A stretch of DNA of 64,000 bases from Acanthococcus lagerstroemiae (taxonomy: Eukaryota; Arthropoda; Insecta; Hemiptera; Eriococcidae): NCBI GenBank assembly GCA_031841125.1, contig CM063110.1, forward strand, positions 26,469,626-26,533,625, given 5' to 3'. Position 1 is the stretch's first letter. Each line of letters starts with the position of its first letter. Positions 13,401 to 25,301 of the stretch are shown in pieces. The notes beneath the pieces are model-generated. The model worked only from the letters and a program-made list of their open reading frames with translations, searched no databases and was not told the origin of the DNA. Position numbers and translations under genes: made by a program.

Positions 13401-15758
13401 TTTCTTTGATATGATTGTTGCAAAGATGTGTTGCCCTGGTATAACCTAATTTTTTCATACAATTCCCGTACTCCAGTAAAAGTGCCAGTGAGTGTACTAG
13501 TACTCTATCATTTACCTTACCTTCACGTGAGTTCGAGCGTGGATCCAAGATCTATAGAAAAAAAGAAAGGGTATTCGAGAATATTCACAGAAGATTGAAA
13601 TACAGCACGAGTATAAGTATTATCATAATTGAAATTAATGAATAAGGGATATGGCAGTCAAGCTTGGAAATTCCGAGGATTAAATAGTTTTAGTTCAGTT
13701 ACACAGCCTGCAGTACATGGAAACTCGGATAATTGTCTGGTAGTGATGAGTCGTACTGACTTGACCTGCAGTAAAAATCGTTTCTGTAGTCCATCTAGTA
13801 TTTTGTTACGTATGATAGTCTTCATTTTCAACTAATTTGAACGCGTACGATTGCAGGCTTCTATTACTTGGTGGATATAAAACACTGCTGAAAGAAATGG
13901 AAAACGATGGAGTCAAACCTGATATAAAAACCTTTACTCAGCTACTGAATATCATGCCAAGTACATCGGATTCTGAAAAGGTATGCCCTCCTGTTTTGTG
14001 AAAATACGCTTTCTATAAGCTGCGTGCCTCACTCAGCCCCTCCATTTTTTGATCGAGTTATCAAAAGAATTTTCATATTTTAAAAGCTAGACGGGTCCAC
14101 CGCCTTGGAATTTCAAATTGCTGAATACGTGTTGATCATGTTGACGCAGTTTATTTAAAAACTGGTGTCATCGAAGTCCCCTACCTGCAATGCATGTTGA
14201 TGCGGAAGATGATTTGAGATGTGCAAAATTGACTTCGCTTGAAAATATTTAAGAAACTCTTCCTGTCTAAAGTTTCAAAATTATGGGGAGGGGGGCATCT
14301 GACTTCAAGAGGAAGAAGTGTTTCGATTCAAGAAACTAGACTTAGCCATTGGGAGATCTTAAATCATTCAAAATAGAATCATGAATAAACTTGTTAAACC
14401 CGCGGTTCCATTGACCGGTATTCACGTTGATTATTACAGTATTTGATGAAAGAGATGAAAAAATACAAAGTAGATCTGGATATCGACTTCTGCAATATGC
14501 TGATTAAACAACGAGCTGTTAGGATGGATTATGAGAAAGCAAAAGTAAGTGTGATGGCAGAATACATGTGCAAATAATCAACTCAGTTCGCATGTAAGTT
14601 CATTTTTCATCGTCATTGCTCGCTTTGATTATTTTTACAGGAAGTTTTATCGATAATTCAGGATAATTACTTGCAACCCGATATCGTCACATTTGGGGTA
14701 CTGGCAATGAGCTGTGGTAAAAAATGGGAAGCCGAAGAACTGATAGAAGAGATGAACTCGTTCGGCTACAGGTTACATAAAATATCGATTACTCGATTAT
14801 GTTCTGACACGTATAATACCTTAATTTTCCCTACGATGTTAATAATGTTTGTTTCAGAATGAATATCGAAATTTTAGGAGCTATGTTGTCTCAGGCTTGC
14901 TTTCGCCATAACTTTGAATACGCTATGTACGCCATGCGATTAGCTAAGAACTTCAGAATACAACCCACTGAACAGTTTATGAACCGCTTGGCTGAACTGG
15001 ACCGAAGTGCTAAAGAATTGCGCAGGCGAAAGGTATTAGATTTGTTTATTTTTCAGCGTATTTACCCTTTAGTTAGTTTATCTTCAAGTATTAACTCTCT
15101 CGTGCGCTTGTAGAAAAGGAAAGATGAAACTCTACCTCGCATAGCTCGAGAACCGTGGTTCCAGGAAGCGTCTCTTCGATTCCACGATTATTACATTGAG
15201 TGGAAGAAAGATGTTGCGGTGTTCAAACCTCCTCATCCCTATAGACAGTTTCGGAAGTCGATTCGTGATGTACAAAAAGCTCATAGCGAAGGGAGAACAG
15301 ACAGACATGAGAAAGAAGCTGAATATTACGGAAATACAAGGAATTCAGAATGGAAGAATAATTTCAGAAAGACTTCGAAAAGTAGAACCGGATCTGATTA
15401 TTCGGAAAAAGAATACGCGACTAGCGATTCGGAAGTAAAGACTTCAAGGAGTAAACAAAATCCTCGACATAAAAAGAATTATGAAAGAAAATTCAATTCT
15501 AAATCTCGAGACGACCGGTTTCCTAGGACTAAGAGCTGTAACGAGCTACCCGACGAACACCTCGAAAAGGAGTTTGATTCAGTTCCCGAGTATGACAAAT
15601 ATTCCAGAGGACAGGAAGCTAGTGATAGAAGCGTAGACTCCATACCGCATGAACCAGTGAGCAAACCACTTGGTGCTCGAAAACTAAAATTCAAACGGAG
15701 TAATAGACCAGCTAAAACTGAAAGGGAAGATCCTTCGACTCAAATTGCGATCGTGTAA
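10490..15758 (+). CDS. PTCD1: PTCD1-like mitochondrial pentatricopeptide repeat protein, 11 exons
   Basis: Exons 10490-10837, 11199-11339, 11415-11586, 11673-11821, 12779-12967, 13073-13260, 13857-13980, 14440-14544, 14641-14771, 14858-15032 and 15114-15758 join in frame to 788 residues. Residues 1-35 are rich in Arg, Ser and Thr with no acidic residue, as in a mitochondrial import signal. PPR-type helix pairs follow: residues about 117-270 (MLKQDRVKPDYYCFNLLING is diagnostic), 271-333 (MIPDLWNYNLLIR) and 396-574 (GVKPDIKTFTQLLN, LQPDIVTFGVLAMSC). The order and sequence fit PTCD1 (Drosophila CG4679 type), which is tied to mitochondrial leucine tRNA and 16S rRNA processing and to mitoribosome assembly. 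The last exon is a 215-residue, very charged Lys/Arg/Ser/Glu tail of low complexity, making the protein longer than the 700-residue human one. Intron 4 carries a 10-bp repeat block. Confidence 0.88.
12310..12480 (+). repeat. Degenerate 10-bp repeat block in PTCD1 intron 4
   Basis: Words TCTGAA, TCTGAA, TTTAAG, CTTTTC, TTGAAA, CTTGAA, CTTTTAA, TTTGGA, TCTAAG, ACTGAA and CTTGAG start near 12315, 12325, 12372, 12381, 12393, 12404, 12412, 12423, 12442, 12456 and 12474. The mean step is about 10.4 bp. It is in the sense orientation to the gene. Confidence 0.65.
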
Positions 15759-16393
15759 TGTTCTCTAAATTCAACTTGTATTTGAATCTTCCAATAGTGT
15801 GAAGCCGATTCTTCAAAGAAAAATCACTTGTCCGTGTGTAGTTTCCTTTATGTATAATATTTCATTCAGAATTGTATGTTCCCAGTTGTTTTTCGAATAC
15901 AATTTTTATGTTATTTTTATGATTTCTGAGGTACTAATGTGCTTCCCCCTGCAGTCAAGACCGTAGCAGGCTTTTGTGGAGGGGTTTTGAAGAAACATGC
16001 AGTACAAATTGTGGATGCGAAACGAATAATTTAAAAAAAACACCGTTTTACCTATGAATTCAAATCTCAAGGGGGTTGAGGAGAGATAGATAGCTAAGGT
16101 CCTGCCTCCTGCATGTAACGTAGGCCTGACCTTTTTGAATTCGTAACTTGTCTAACGTTATTTCCTTTTTTTTTCTTCCTTTTACCGGTTCACGATTCAA
16201 TTCCAGAACCTATTTTATTTATTATTATTTTTGCCGACTTGATTTCTAAATTGCCTACTTGATAACTAGTTCTAATGTTCATTGTAGTTTCCATATTAAT
16301 TCTATGGGTAGTAGGCGTCTAATGTATATTTTCCGCGCTGCTGAATTAACTTAGTCGGATGTTCGACGAGTTCAGCTGGATTTATACTCAATG
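15759..16393. other. Intergenic, PTCD1 3' flank and AHI1 promoter region
   Basis: No gene seen. No canonical AATAAA was found just after PTCD1. The AHI1 promoter region lies at the right end (see the X-box-like site at 16394). Confidence 0.5.
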
Positions 16394-16407
16394 GTTGTCA
16401 ACGCAAC
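16394..16407 (+). promoter_or_regulatory. X-box-like (RFX) palindrome upstream of AHI1
   Basis: The 14 bases GTTGTCAACGCAAC have the two RFX half-sites GTTG and CAAC with the canonical 6-base gap. They differ from the ideal palindrome GTTGCCATGGCAAC at four central positions. The site is 123 bases before the AHI1 start codon. RFX factors control many ciliary genes through X-boxes close to the start site, and AHI1 is a ciliary gene. Binding is inferred. Confidence 0.5.
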
Positions 16408-16529
16408 AGATGGTAAACAAAACGTAACCAAACATTCTTAGCCCGTTGAAGTTTTTCAGGAGTAATTTATTTTTTTTTGTGACATTGATAAATTTTCAAG
16501 AATGATATTGCGGCTTCATCACGTGCAAG

Positions 16530-19500
16530 ATGTCTGAGGTTCCTAAGCCTCTTCCTAGAACTAAATTACGACCGCGACCTGTTCGAATAATTCATCAGGA
16601 ACCCTATGATATCAGGTAATGATGTACTCTTCAGGAATAACCGCTTTCAAATGTTTTTTCCGTATGGATGATCCATAACACTCTACCAGAGTACTTCGTA
16701 TAATGTATCCAATATACCTAATGTAATACAGACACTAAAGTTTTTCGATTACCATCAAACTGACTGAATTTTATTCTTAAAAGCAGGTCAGATCCGAATT
16801 CAAAAGACCCATCATCATTGAACGTGTCTTCTCAAGTGAAGCAAAGTGAACACTTCTCAAATAATGGTGAGTGTGAAAAGTATTTCAGTTCGTCTCAAAA
16901 TATCAATCTAGAAATTTCTGTGTGAAAGGTCATTGACCTCACTGCAGCCTGCTTCAATGAAGATGATGAAAATATTCCCCATCTTTTTGTAAGCGTGATT
17001 TAATCGGTTTGAAGAAAAACGAAGAAGAATTTATTTTCATTAAACTCGGATTTCATTTTCATTTTAAATGACCCGTCGTTCGGTGTAAAAATAGTGTCAA
17101 TTGACGTTGATTTATACTTAAAGGTTATTTTCACACCAAACGATGGTTATCTGTACACGATCGTAGTCTATAAGAAAACGAATTGAAAAGCCTGGTGTCT
17201 GGTCTTAACCAAGGGGAAGAGGGCATTAGAGGGGGGGGGGGCTAAAATTTAAAAAACCACTATTTTCCAAAATCGCAAAGTGAGATTCGGACACCTTTCC
17301 CTTGGCTATATACTATTAGGGTGGATTTTCTTCTTTTTGAGTTATGTAGCTGTTTTTTTTTGCAATCAACTGAAAAATCAACCATGTTATACAGCGTAGC
17401 TTGCATTTATCATAGGCAACCTGGTCTACCTTTGTCAAATACAGGCGAGCTTATTTTAAATGATCACCATGATGAACAACCAGCAGCCAGTAATGACATC
17501 ACTGAAATTCGACTGGTGAACGAGCGATTCGATGCTACAGATGAGAGCTCCAAGGAACCTATTGTTTCTGAACAAGATACGAGGCCTGATTCTGCAGAAC
17601 ATGTTAGGAGTCCTTCCTGTTCTAGGCCGGAAAACGGCAATACAAGTAATCAAAAAGATGATGACCGTTATTCTGAAGTGTATTCCAAAGACAACGACGA
17701 TGATGATGACGATGTGGTTAACGAATTCTTGAAATACAAAAAAGGCAGTCGAGATAAGTAAGATGACGTTGTAATAATGTACCTACCATATATTTATTTT
17801 AAAATGTCATCCTATCGAATTATTATGCGGATTAAGCTAAAATACGTTGACTTTACATTCATGTGTTTGTACAGGAAACTTCTGGAGAACGGAAACATGA
17901 AAAGTGCTGATACGATATCTGAAGAAACAGTTGAGAAGGCAGTTTCATCAAGAACTAAAAACGTGGATGTTGATACAATAACAGGTAGATGTCCCCACAA
18001 GTCAACCTTGTTTATAATAACTTACGTCCGAGCAGAGATTAAAAGATGTTTTCTTCTTTGTATTCCACAAAAAAAAAACAAAAAAAAAAACAAAAACACT
18101 TACCTAATTTGAAATTGAAAACAATGAAAATGTTGGCAGATTGGCTATCATTATACCATTGAAGAAGCGAATACCTATGATAAATTCGGTCACTATACCT
18201 ATACAGAGTTCCATGTTTTAGCCGACTAATGATCCCCGCGGTGAGAAACGTTTTTCCAGTACTCGTCAATAATTCGGTTTATTGCTTGCTCTTTTGCACA
18301 GAAGGGAATGAAGACGATTTACTGGGCATTCATGTTCACAGAAGTGACTGCTTAAAAATGGACCGTATCATCAGACATCCGTCTGTTATATTGCACATCG
18401 TAGATGCGGATAATAAAGGCGTATACTTGCAGAAAAGCAAACCCACCAAAAATGTTACATTCAATCAAGAGCAGTCGAGCTTTATTCTTCCTGTCATGAC
18501 CCGTCCTTTCAACTTCAAAGACAACAAGTGAGTAATAACGCCTATGAGTAGCACTTACACTATCTCATTGTCTTTTTAAAAAACGTTACTATGTGCTCGA
18601 AAGATTTGAAGCAATTGTTGAATTTTTCTAGATCCATACTTCCGCAGTGGGAGGAAATGCTGACCTTCAACGAGAGCACATCGTATATTATCAAACCATC
18701 GACCATTTTCTTCTTCGAAATAGTCGATTTTATCGATTCTTGTAATTCAGATGCCGATTACGCATCCATTGGTTGGCATCACATAGCATGGGCCTTTTTG
18801 AAGCTAGTTGGAAAGAACAACACTTTGAATGTTGGAAAAATGCTGAGGCTGCAGTTATACTATGGTGATCAGAAAACTACTAGTATAACCAACAGTAATA
18901 TCCCTTGTGTGAGTATAAATAGCCTGCTTACCTGGCCGTTTCTTTGTAGCCCATGGCAGGTTATCGAATTTATCAATGTTTCATAGGTGTACGGCTGGTA
19001 CCGAAGAAAACGTTGGAATCAGTATCCTTCAACATTGTACGTCACTGTGAAAAGTATCTCGTCGTCCAAAGTCAATACTAAACCTCAACAACGCTCCTGT
19101 ACTCCGTTTCAGCCGGAAGTAGGGTCTGATGCTAGCGTGAAGTCGTTGGCGCTTTTCAGTCTTGAAGACGATTCTTCGGATACGAAGAACACTGAGAATT
19201 TATCTGCGATTTATAGATTAGTAAGGGTTTGATATTTATTTCATTTTTTGATGGTTACTTGGGGGCTTCATCACCAAAGCCACTACCAACACGAGACAAG
19301 CAAGTTTAGACCACCTGCTCAATGTTGCCCGCCTCACATGTGAAGCCCCCTCCTCAGAAATGTTTGACACCGAGGACCACAAAATAACCCTAAATTTACT
19401 TGAACATGTGTTCTTTAGAGTAATATAGAATGGAACCGCCTGCCTGGCCAGTCATGTCGAATACCAAATACGAAGATCGCTACTTTGTACCCTGACCCGA

Positions 19501-22500
19501 AAGGTTGTCTTGCCCTCAAGTTCAGCAATTCTGGTATATTTTTAGCTTGTGGAACCAGTAACGATGTGTTCATTTACGCAGTTGACGGTGTTCTAGAGAG
19601 ACGATTGATAAATCACATGGGTAACATTTTTTATTTTGAATTTTTCCAACGAAATCTGTTTTCATGACACTTAGAATATGCCTTCGAATACACCTAGCTT
19701 AAAAAGTTACCTAGTACCTCCTTGATGCTTTAATCTTTGGCCCGAGTTGGACATTTTATCTGTACCAATTATTATAGTTTTTTAGAAACAATGACCACTT
19801 TTTTAAAACACTGTTATTGTTATGTAGGATTAATCTACACTCTTTGTTGGTTTACCGATGACAGCCTACTGTTGTCTGCTTCTGCTGACTGCACTGCTTG
19901 CATTTGGGATATGAAGTCTTCCAACGAACACCCGTTACAAGTAAAACTTCAGCCTTAATCTCGAGCTTTCTCTGCTACGAATCGCGGAAAACATCAGATC
20001 AGGAATACGAACACAGAATCAATATAACATTGAAATACCTATAATTGTTTGTATTCAAACAGATCTTGCCTCATCCCTCGTTCGTCTACTGCAGTACGTT
20101 CGTCTTTCCGGAGCAGACTGTAGTAACTGGCTGTTACGATGGTATAGTGCGTATTTGGTGGCAGACCCACGCTTCCTCCAGACACTGGCAACTGCATCAA
20201 GAATTGTCAGGCCACGAGGAATACGTGAGCTCTTTGTGCTCGTTTAAGAACAAAGAATTTTTCAGCGGCGATAGCAACGGTATTATAATTCACTGGACAT
20301 CGGACGAATTCGGAAGGTATAATTCGAGCTTCATTGAACGTCCATGCCTCCGAGCACAAAAGTCAACTCGAGTAACAAGAGTTAAAGGAGTTGAATGGAT
20401 TCAAGCTGTAATTTGTATTACAGGTGGTTCAAACTAAATGTGATTAAATTAACCGAAATACAATACACCATTATTAACAAACTGACAGTATTTCCGGGCT
20501 ATAAACGATTGTTGATACATACGAGGGACAGCCTCCTGCGAACGATGGATATAAAAACGTCTGTAATCATTCAGTGGTATCAGGTAAGTTTTGAGCTGGT
20601 TTGCATTATGAGAGCATTCCATATTTCATTTCCAAGTAGTGAATTAATATTCATTCATGCAGGGAGGTTTGAATGATAGCTCGCAAAGCAACAGTGTAAT
20701 TACCCCCTGCGGAAGTTTAGTCTTGGCCAGCAGCGAAGACGCTACCGTCAATGTGTGGGAGAGTAACACGGGGAAGCATATTGCTTTCTACTCGTCCGGA
20801 AGTGTGACTGCTGGATGCGGTGGGACCGTTGATTTTCATCCATTAGATCACATTGCAGCATTTTCATTCTACTCAGTTGGAGGCAATTCGTCGTCGGTAA
20901 ACCTTTTGAAATACTCAGCGTAAGTCACGTATTGTTTGTTCTTACTTGTCAGCAAAATTCAACCACCCGCTCCCCTTAAAAAATCACGTTCATAGATACC
21001 TGTGTGCTATTAGTAACAGAGACAATAATGTAAAAGTTTTAGCCTCTGAATGGCTACTAACAGCGAAAATGTCCTCACATTGGTATGCCCGAATTTGGGT
21101 GGACAAAGCTCACTTTGGGGGAGGGGTTAAATCACAGAGCGATTGGCAATATACCTTGCCTTCTTCACAAGGTTGTAAGTCTGACTCATCCACAATTATC
21201 AGAGTTGTAGCGCTCCATAGCTAGTTCCAAGTTTGGGTTCAACGACCTTTAAACATTTATGGAAATGACTCGGAACGTTGAACTGTAACTACACGACTAC
21301 CCTGTCTCACTTGCGGCGTTCCTCAGGGATCAATACTTGGACCTAATTTGTGGAACGTCGTCTTTAACGGAATGCTAAGGCTGGCACTACCGCCAGACGT
21401 CAAGCTGATCTGCTACGCCGACGACACGCTGGTGGTGTGCCAAGCCGAGTCGACAGCAGAGGTCACGCGACGAGTTAACCAGGCATTGGAGATATCGAGT
21501 CGGCAGGGCTGTACTTAGCGGTACAGGAGGAGAAAGTGGTGTTGTTTACGAAGCGACGCAAGTACAGCCCATCCACCTTTGTTCTAAAAGATGTGGAGAT
21601 TGAGCTCTGTTCAGCCCTGGAGTACCAGGGGCTGTGGTTCGACGGGAAGTTGCAGTTCCGAGAGCACTTCCGACGGGCAGCTGAGAAGGTGGATCGAGCA
21701 GCTGGACAGCTGTCCCGTCTGATGTCGAACCTGGGGTGACCAAGGGAGAAGTGGAGAAAGATGTACTTGAATGTCATCATGTCGATCGTCTTATCCTGGG
21801 CGCTAGTATTTGCCGACGCCATCAAGATTCCCTACAGAAGAGCGGAGATGGAGAAGATTCAGCGAAAAGCCGCGATGAGGTATGTCAGTGCGTACCGCAC
21901 TATTTCTTCGGAGCAGTAGGCCTGTTAGCGTGTATACCACCGTCGGCGAGATAATGGAACTATACGGTGCGAAGAAGAGAGCGAAGACGAAACTGGAAGT
22001 CGGGGTCAGGCAAGTCATCCAGCAGGATACGCTTCGGAAGTGGACGAACGCACTCGCCCATTCGACCAAGGGCACTTGAATCCGAGCACCGATACGAGCC
22101 CTCGATGTATGGGCTGGAAGATCGCACGGAGAGCTGAACTTCCACCTGACCCAAGTCCTGAGCGGCCACGGGTGCTTAGGCACATGGTGACAGCGTCGAG
22201 CCCCGTGTGCGCGCACTGTGATCGAGGGGCGGAGGACACACCTTGGCACACCCTGTTCGAGTGTGAGGCCTGGGAGCAAGAGAGGCGCGAGACGGCGACA
22301 ACAGAGATCGATCCCAGCGGAAGAGGCGACGACGACGACGACGGCGTGATCAACCATCTCGCGCCAGATACCCTGGTTCCGGAGATGATGAAGCGTCGAA
22401 GCAGTTGGAACCGGCTGTCGGCCTTTGTCTCGGCCATCATGAAGAGGAAGATGCAGACGGAGTGGTCGAGGCAAAGGTCCGATGACGAACCAAGCTCGGC

Positions 22501-25157
22501 CCACACTATCGAACAGGACAACCCTGTACCATTCTAGGAGAGCTGCTGCAGCTACGCTGCGGAACCCCGACAGGGCTCCCCCGTCGTCACCATCTGCCTG
22601 AGTCGCCACACGGACTAAGACGAAGAGGTGAGAGGTGAGTGAAGAGGAAGCACGTCTGGCTGTGGAGGACCTGAATTCCAGGCGAGTGCTCAGGGAACGC
22701 GGACCTCGTTCAGTAGGGAACCCCATGATGCCTTTGCAGGACGCGCACCGGAAGCGGCACTGCGAAATGGGGACTCGGGCCTGGCCCCAAAGCGTCCCTC
22801 CGGCCACTGATGCGATACTCGAAAGGGTAGTTCCCGGTGCCAGGGGTGCGGTGTCATACGTCCCACCCCACCATCCTGTCCCACCAGTAGCCTGATCTCT
22901 CTATATACTAAAAGCTTGGCTTCTACCCCTTTAGTAGAAATGTCGGGTAGATTGCTTGACTGGAATAAGACGAACTATAGCGATTCTGCGGAACGCAAGA
23001 GCCAGCCGAACAGCCTTCTTGTCGGAAAAAAATGGTGGCCAAAGACGAAAGCAAGAATGCCGGGACCGGTAATAGATTTCTTTACTCTGTACCAGCCGTA
23101 CATACACGGAGGGGGCATTGGGTAATCGCCCAACTCATAAAGAATAATTCTGATTACCTAATTGAAAATTTTTCAAAAATAGTTGACCAGTGGGTGTCCT
23201 AGAGTCTCAAACAAGCCTGCAAAGGTTTTAAAGAGTCAAGACATTCTAAATATGAAACAGTCTTGAAAGAATTAAATTTGTTTTGAACACTTCTAGGAGT
23301 ATACCTATCTTACATAGTCTGGAATAAGTTTTTACAAGGCTTGATTGAGTCTTGAAACATCTCAAAGAGTCTCGGAGTCCTAAAGAAGCTTGGAAGCTTG
23401 ATTAAATCTGGAATCCCAAGAAGTTTAATCCAGTCTTGAAAAGTCGTAATCAAATGACGTTTCAAGAACATTTTAAGTAAACTATGAACAATCGTAGGGA
23501 GTCTTCAACAGGTTCGGACTTCGCAAGAGCCTTACGAAGCTGACTTACGTTTCAAGGTGTCTTAAACGAACATGGAAGAATCGTTAAACATCTCGATCAA
23601 GTCTTGATGAATGATGAAGTATGGTAGAGTCATGTGTCGTCCTAAATGAGTTTTAAATAGTCTCGGCAAGTCTTGAACAAATTTTAAAAAGTCTTGAACA
23701 GTCCTACACAAGTCTTGGAGCGTCTACAGATGCTTCAACAAGCATTAAAAATCTTAGCTGGCCTCAAGGACTGACCCCCCCCCCTCCACTGCTAGAAAAA
23801 GATTGGATGGTATTTCGATGATCCTTATAATCAACAATTCAATGGGTTGAGTAACTTTTCGATAGCATATATTTTAGAAGGTATTTTTATTTCCACCATC
23901 GTAAGAATAAAAATTTAAATTAAAAAAAAAATGGTTCAAGCATAATTTGTTTAAAACTCACAGTATTTCTCCGTCATCTGCTTACTCATTTACCATTTTC
24001 AAGTCGTGGAAATCCTCCAACAAAGACTTGAAGGATGGAGGTTCAAACCCCCTCTCAGTATGCCTTGCTGGATTCGTCACTACTCTGTTCTGTGTATTCG
24101 ATACATATCTCTCTGTTGGCTCGGCTGATATATCTCTGCTTATCTACTCAGTTCTGTAAATCTGGTTCCTTTATCCGGCTGTCCATCATGAATCTACATA
24201 TTTTTGCCCATCTTTTATCCGTCTGCTTGCTACCTCTTCCCTTCGATGATCAAACGGAATTCATCAGAGTCATAATTCAGGATCTGGGAACTTGAATCTC
24301 CCGATACCTAAAGAAACTGTCTTCATCACCGAAAAGAAATGGATTAGATTTAACGGGTATAAAGACTGATTTTTCATTTTATTACGAATTGACTTCTTAA
24401 TAATTGTCTACGGTAGTCAGTAAGAAACAATCTGCTTGCACATTATCATTTTCATTGAGAAGATCGGTCTTTCTGTTGCACTGTCTTTTTAACTATCTAC
24501 TTGAACCTCGCCTCCGTCCCACCTCTGCCGCCAGAAGAGAATTCTAAAATCTGAAGCAGGCAGGTAGAGAGACGTCAGCCCTCAACCTATCACTGAAACA
24601 GCCAATTTGCCAGCCAGTCAAATAATCCGACCGAGAGGGAAGTGGTTGACCTACGAAACAGCCAGGGGTAAACGGTCAAGTTCCCTAGCTGCCTCCATTT
24701 CAAGGGGGCATCGACCGCAAAGTTCAGGGTTTTTGATTTCGAAACTTCAGTTGTACGGGCTGGAATTTTCATTTTAGGTACAAGTACAGAATGAGGAAAG
24801 GAATTCGAGTTTTCCCATCGGCATACATTGTGGGGATAGCAAGCGAAAATAGTCCCTACTTCTAGGTCAAATCGCAGTTCTTTTTTCGAAGAGGGAGGGG
24901 CTAGATTCTGGTGGAGCAGCTGCATTTACATCCAAGTAATAGTACAAGGAAACATTTTACGAATTTCGCGCTGATCTTTCAGGAATGTAATCAAGAATTC
25001 GGAAGTGATGCTGTACATGTTGAACGAGCTAGCAGTATCTCCATACGAGGCGTCCCATCTAGCTCAATCGAACAGCGGAAAGGAGTATGATCCTGAGAAC
25101 TATGGCAAGCACACTTTACAAAGAAGTACGTGCATAAGTAACACTACCAAAAAGTAG
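16530..25157 (+). CDS. AHI1: Jouberin (AHI1) orthologue, WD40 ciliary transition-zone protein, 13 exons
   Basis: Exons 16530-16615, 16787-16866, 17445-17757, 17875-17984, 18302-18527, 18632-18908, 18987-19220, 19419-19620, 19828-19940, 20063-20423, 20489-20583, 20663-20919 and 24983-25157 keep one frame and give 842 residues. Residues 1-195 are an acidic, low-complexity head. Residues 197-442 carry the jouberin-specific region: EDDLLGIHVHRSD, ILPVMTRPFNF, WAFLKLVG, RLQLYY, WNQYPSTLYVTVK. Residues 442-785 are WD40 repeats with LPHPSFVY, VVTGCYDGIVRIW, FFSGDSNGIIIHW and KRLLIHTRDSLLRTMD, close to vertebrate jouberin. The SH3 domain of vertebrate AHI1 is absent; the last exon adds a 58-residue tail. 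In animals AHI1 works at the transition zone of cilia; in insects this would mean sensory neurons and sperm. The last intron (4063 bases) contains an R1-like fragment. The exon 3 start is the least certain junction. Confidence 0.92.
21280..22900 (+). mobile_element. 5'-truncated, frameshifted R1-clade LINE in AHI1 intron 12
   Basis: From about 21290 the plus strand encodes a reverse transcriptase palm: GVPQGSILGPNLWN, then LICYADDTLVV with an intact YADD. After several frameshifts and stops come thumb-like segments (MEKIQRKAAMRYVSAY), and at about 22200-22270 the C-terminal CCHC-type motif C-x2-C-x8-H-x4-C before W, usual at the end of R1-type ORF2. About 350 bases of GC-rich 3' UTR follow. 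The piece is clearly more GC-rich than its surroundings. The endonuclease and N-terminal palm are missing, so it is dead. It lies in the sense orientation in the intron. Clade assignment rests on motif resemblance only. Confidence 0.82.
23195..23765 (+). repeat. Degenerate 10-bp repeat block in AHI1 intron 12
   Basis: A run of AGTCTTGAAA-like words. In one stretch CTTGAA, CTCAAA, CTCGGA, CCTAAA, CTTGGA and CTTGAT start at 23351, 23361, 23371, 23380, 23390 and 23397. It ends at a 10-base poly-C run (about 23775). It is plus orientation and sense to AHI1. Confidence 0.7.
23766..24982. other. Remainder of AHI1 intron 12
   Basis: No gene or recognisable mobile element. It contains a poly-C run, chance frames on both strands and the acceptor ATCTTTCAG before exon 13. 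Confidence 0.5.
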
Positions 25158-25181
25158 TTAGACAGGGGATCAAACGCTAGG

Positions 25182-25187
25182 TTTATT
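25182..25187 (-). promoter_or_regulatory. Poly(A) signal of the dtl gene
   Basis: AATAAA on the minus strand, 115 bases past the dtl stop codon. It lies between the AHI1 stop codon and the AHI1 poly(A) signal, so the two transcripts should overlap. Confidence 0.6.
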
Positions 25188-25233
25188 AAAAACGTCAAAA
25201 CATGTACCGAATGTTTACGTTCATAGACATAAA

Positions 25234-25239
25234 AATAAA
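25234..25239 (+). promoter_or_regulatory. Poly(A) signal of AHI1
   Basis: AATAAA 77 bases after the AHI1 stop codon, to the right of the convergent dtl signal. Confidence 0.65.
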
Positions 25240-25301
25240 ACTAGAAACAAATTCAAATGAAAGTACAAAAAAAGATATAGTAAGGAACAATAGGTACCGA
25301 T

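Noticed and set aside
15219..15758. Separate 179-codon gene
   Set aside because: It is in frame with the last PTCD1 exon starting at 15114, after a good acceptor.
21803..22807. 334-codon open frame on the minus strand, the longest in the window
   Set aside because: It is antisense to the R1-like LINE, whose plus strand carries clear reverse transcriptase and CCHC motifs. GC-rich sequence makes long antisense frames likely.
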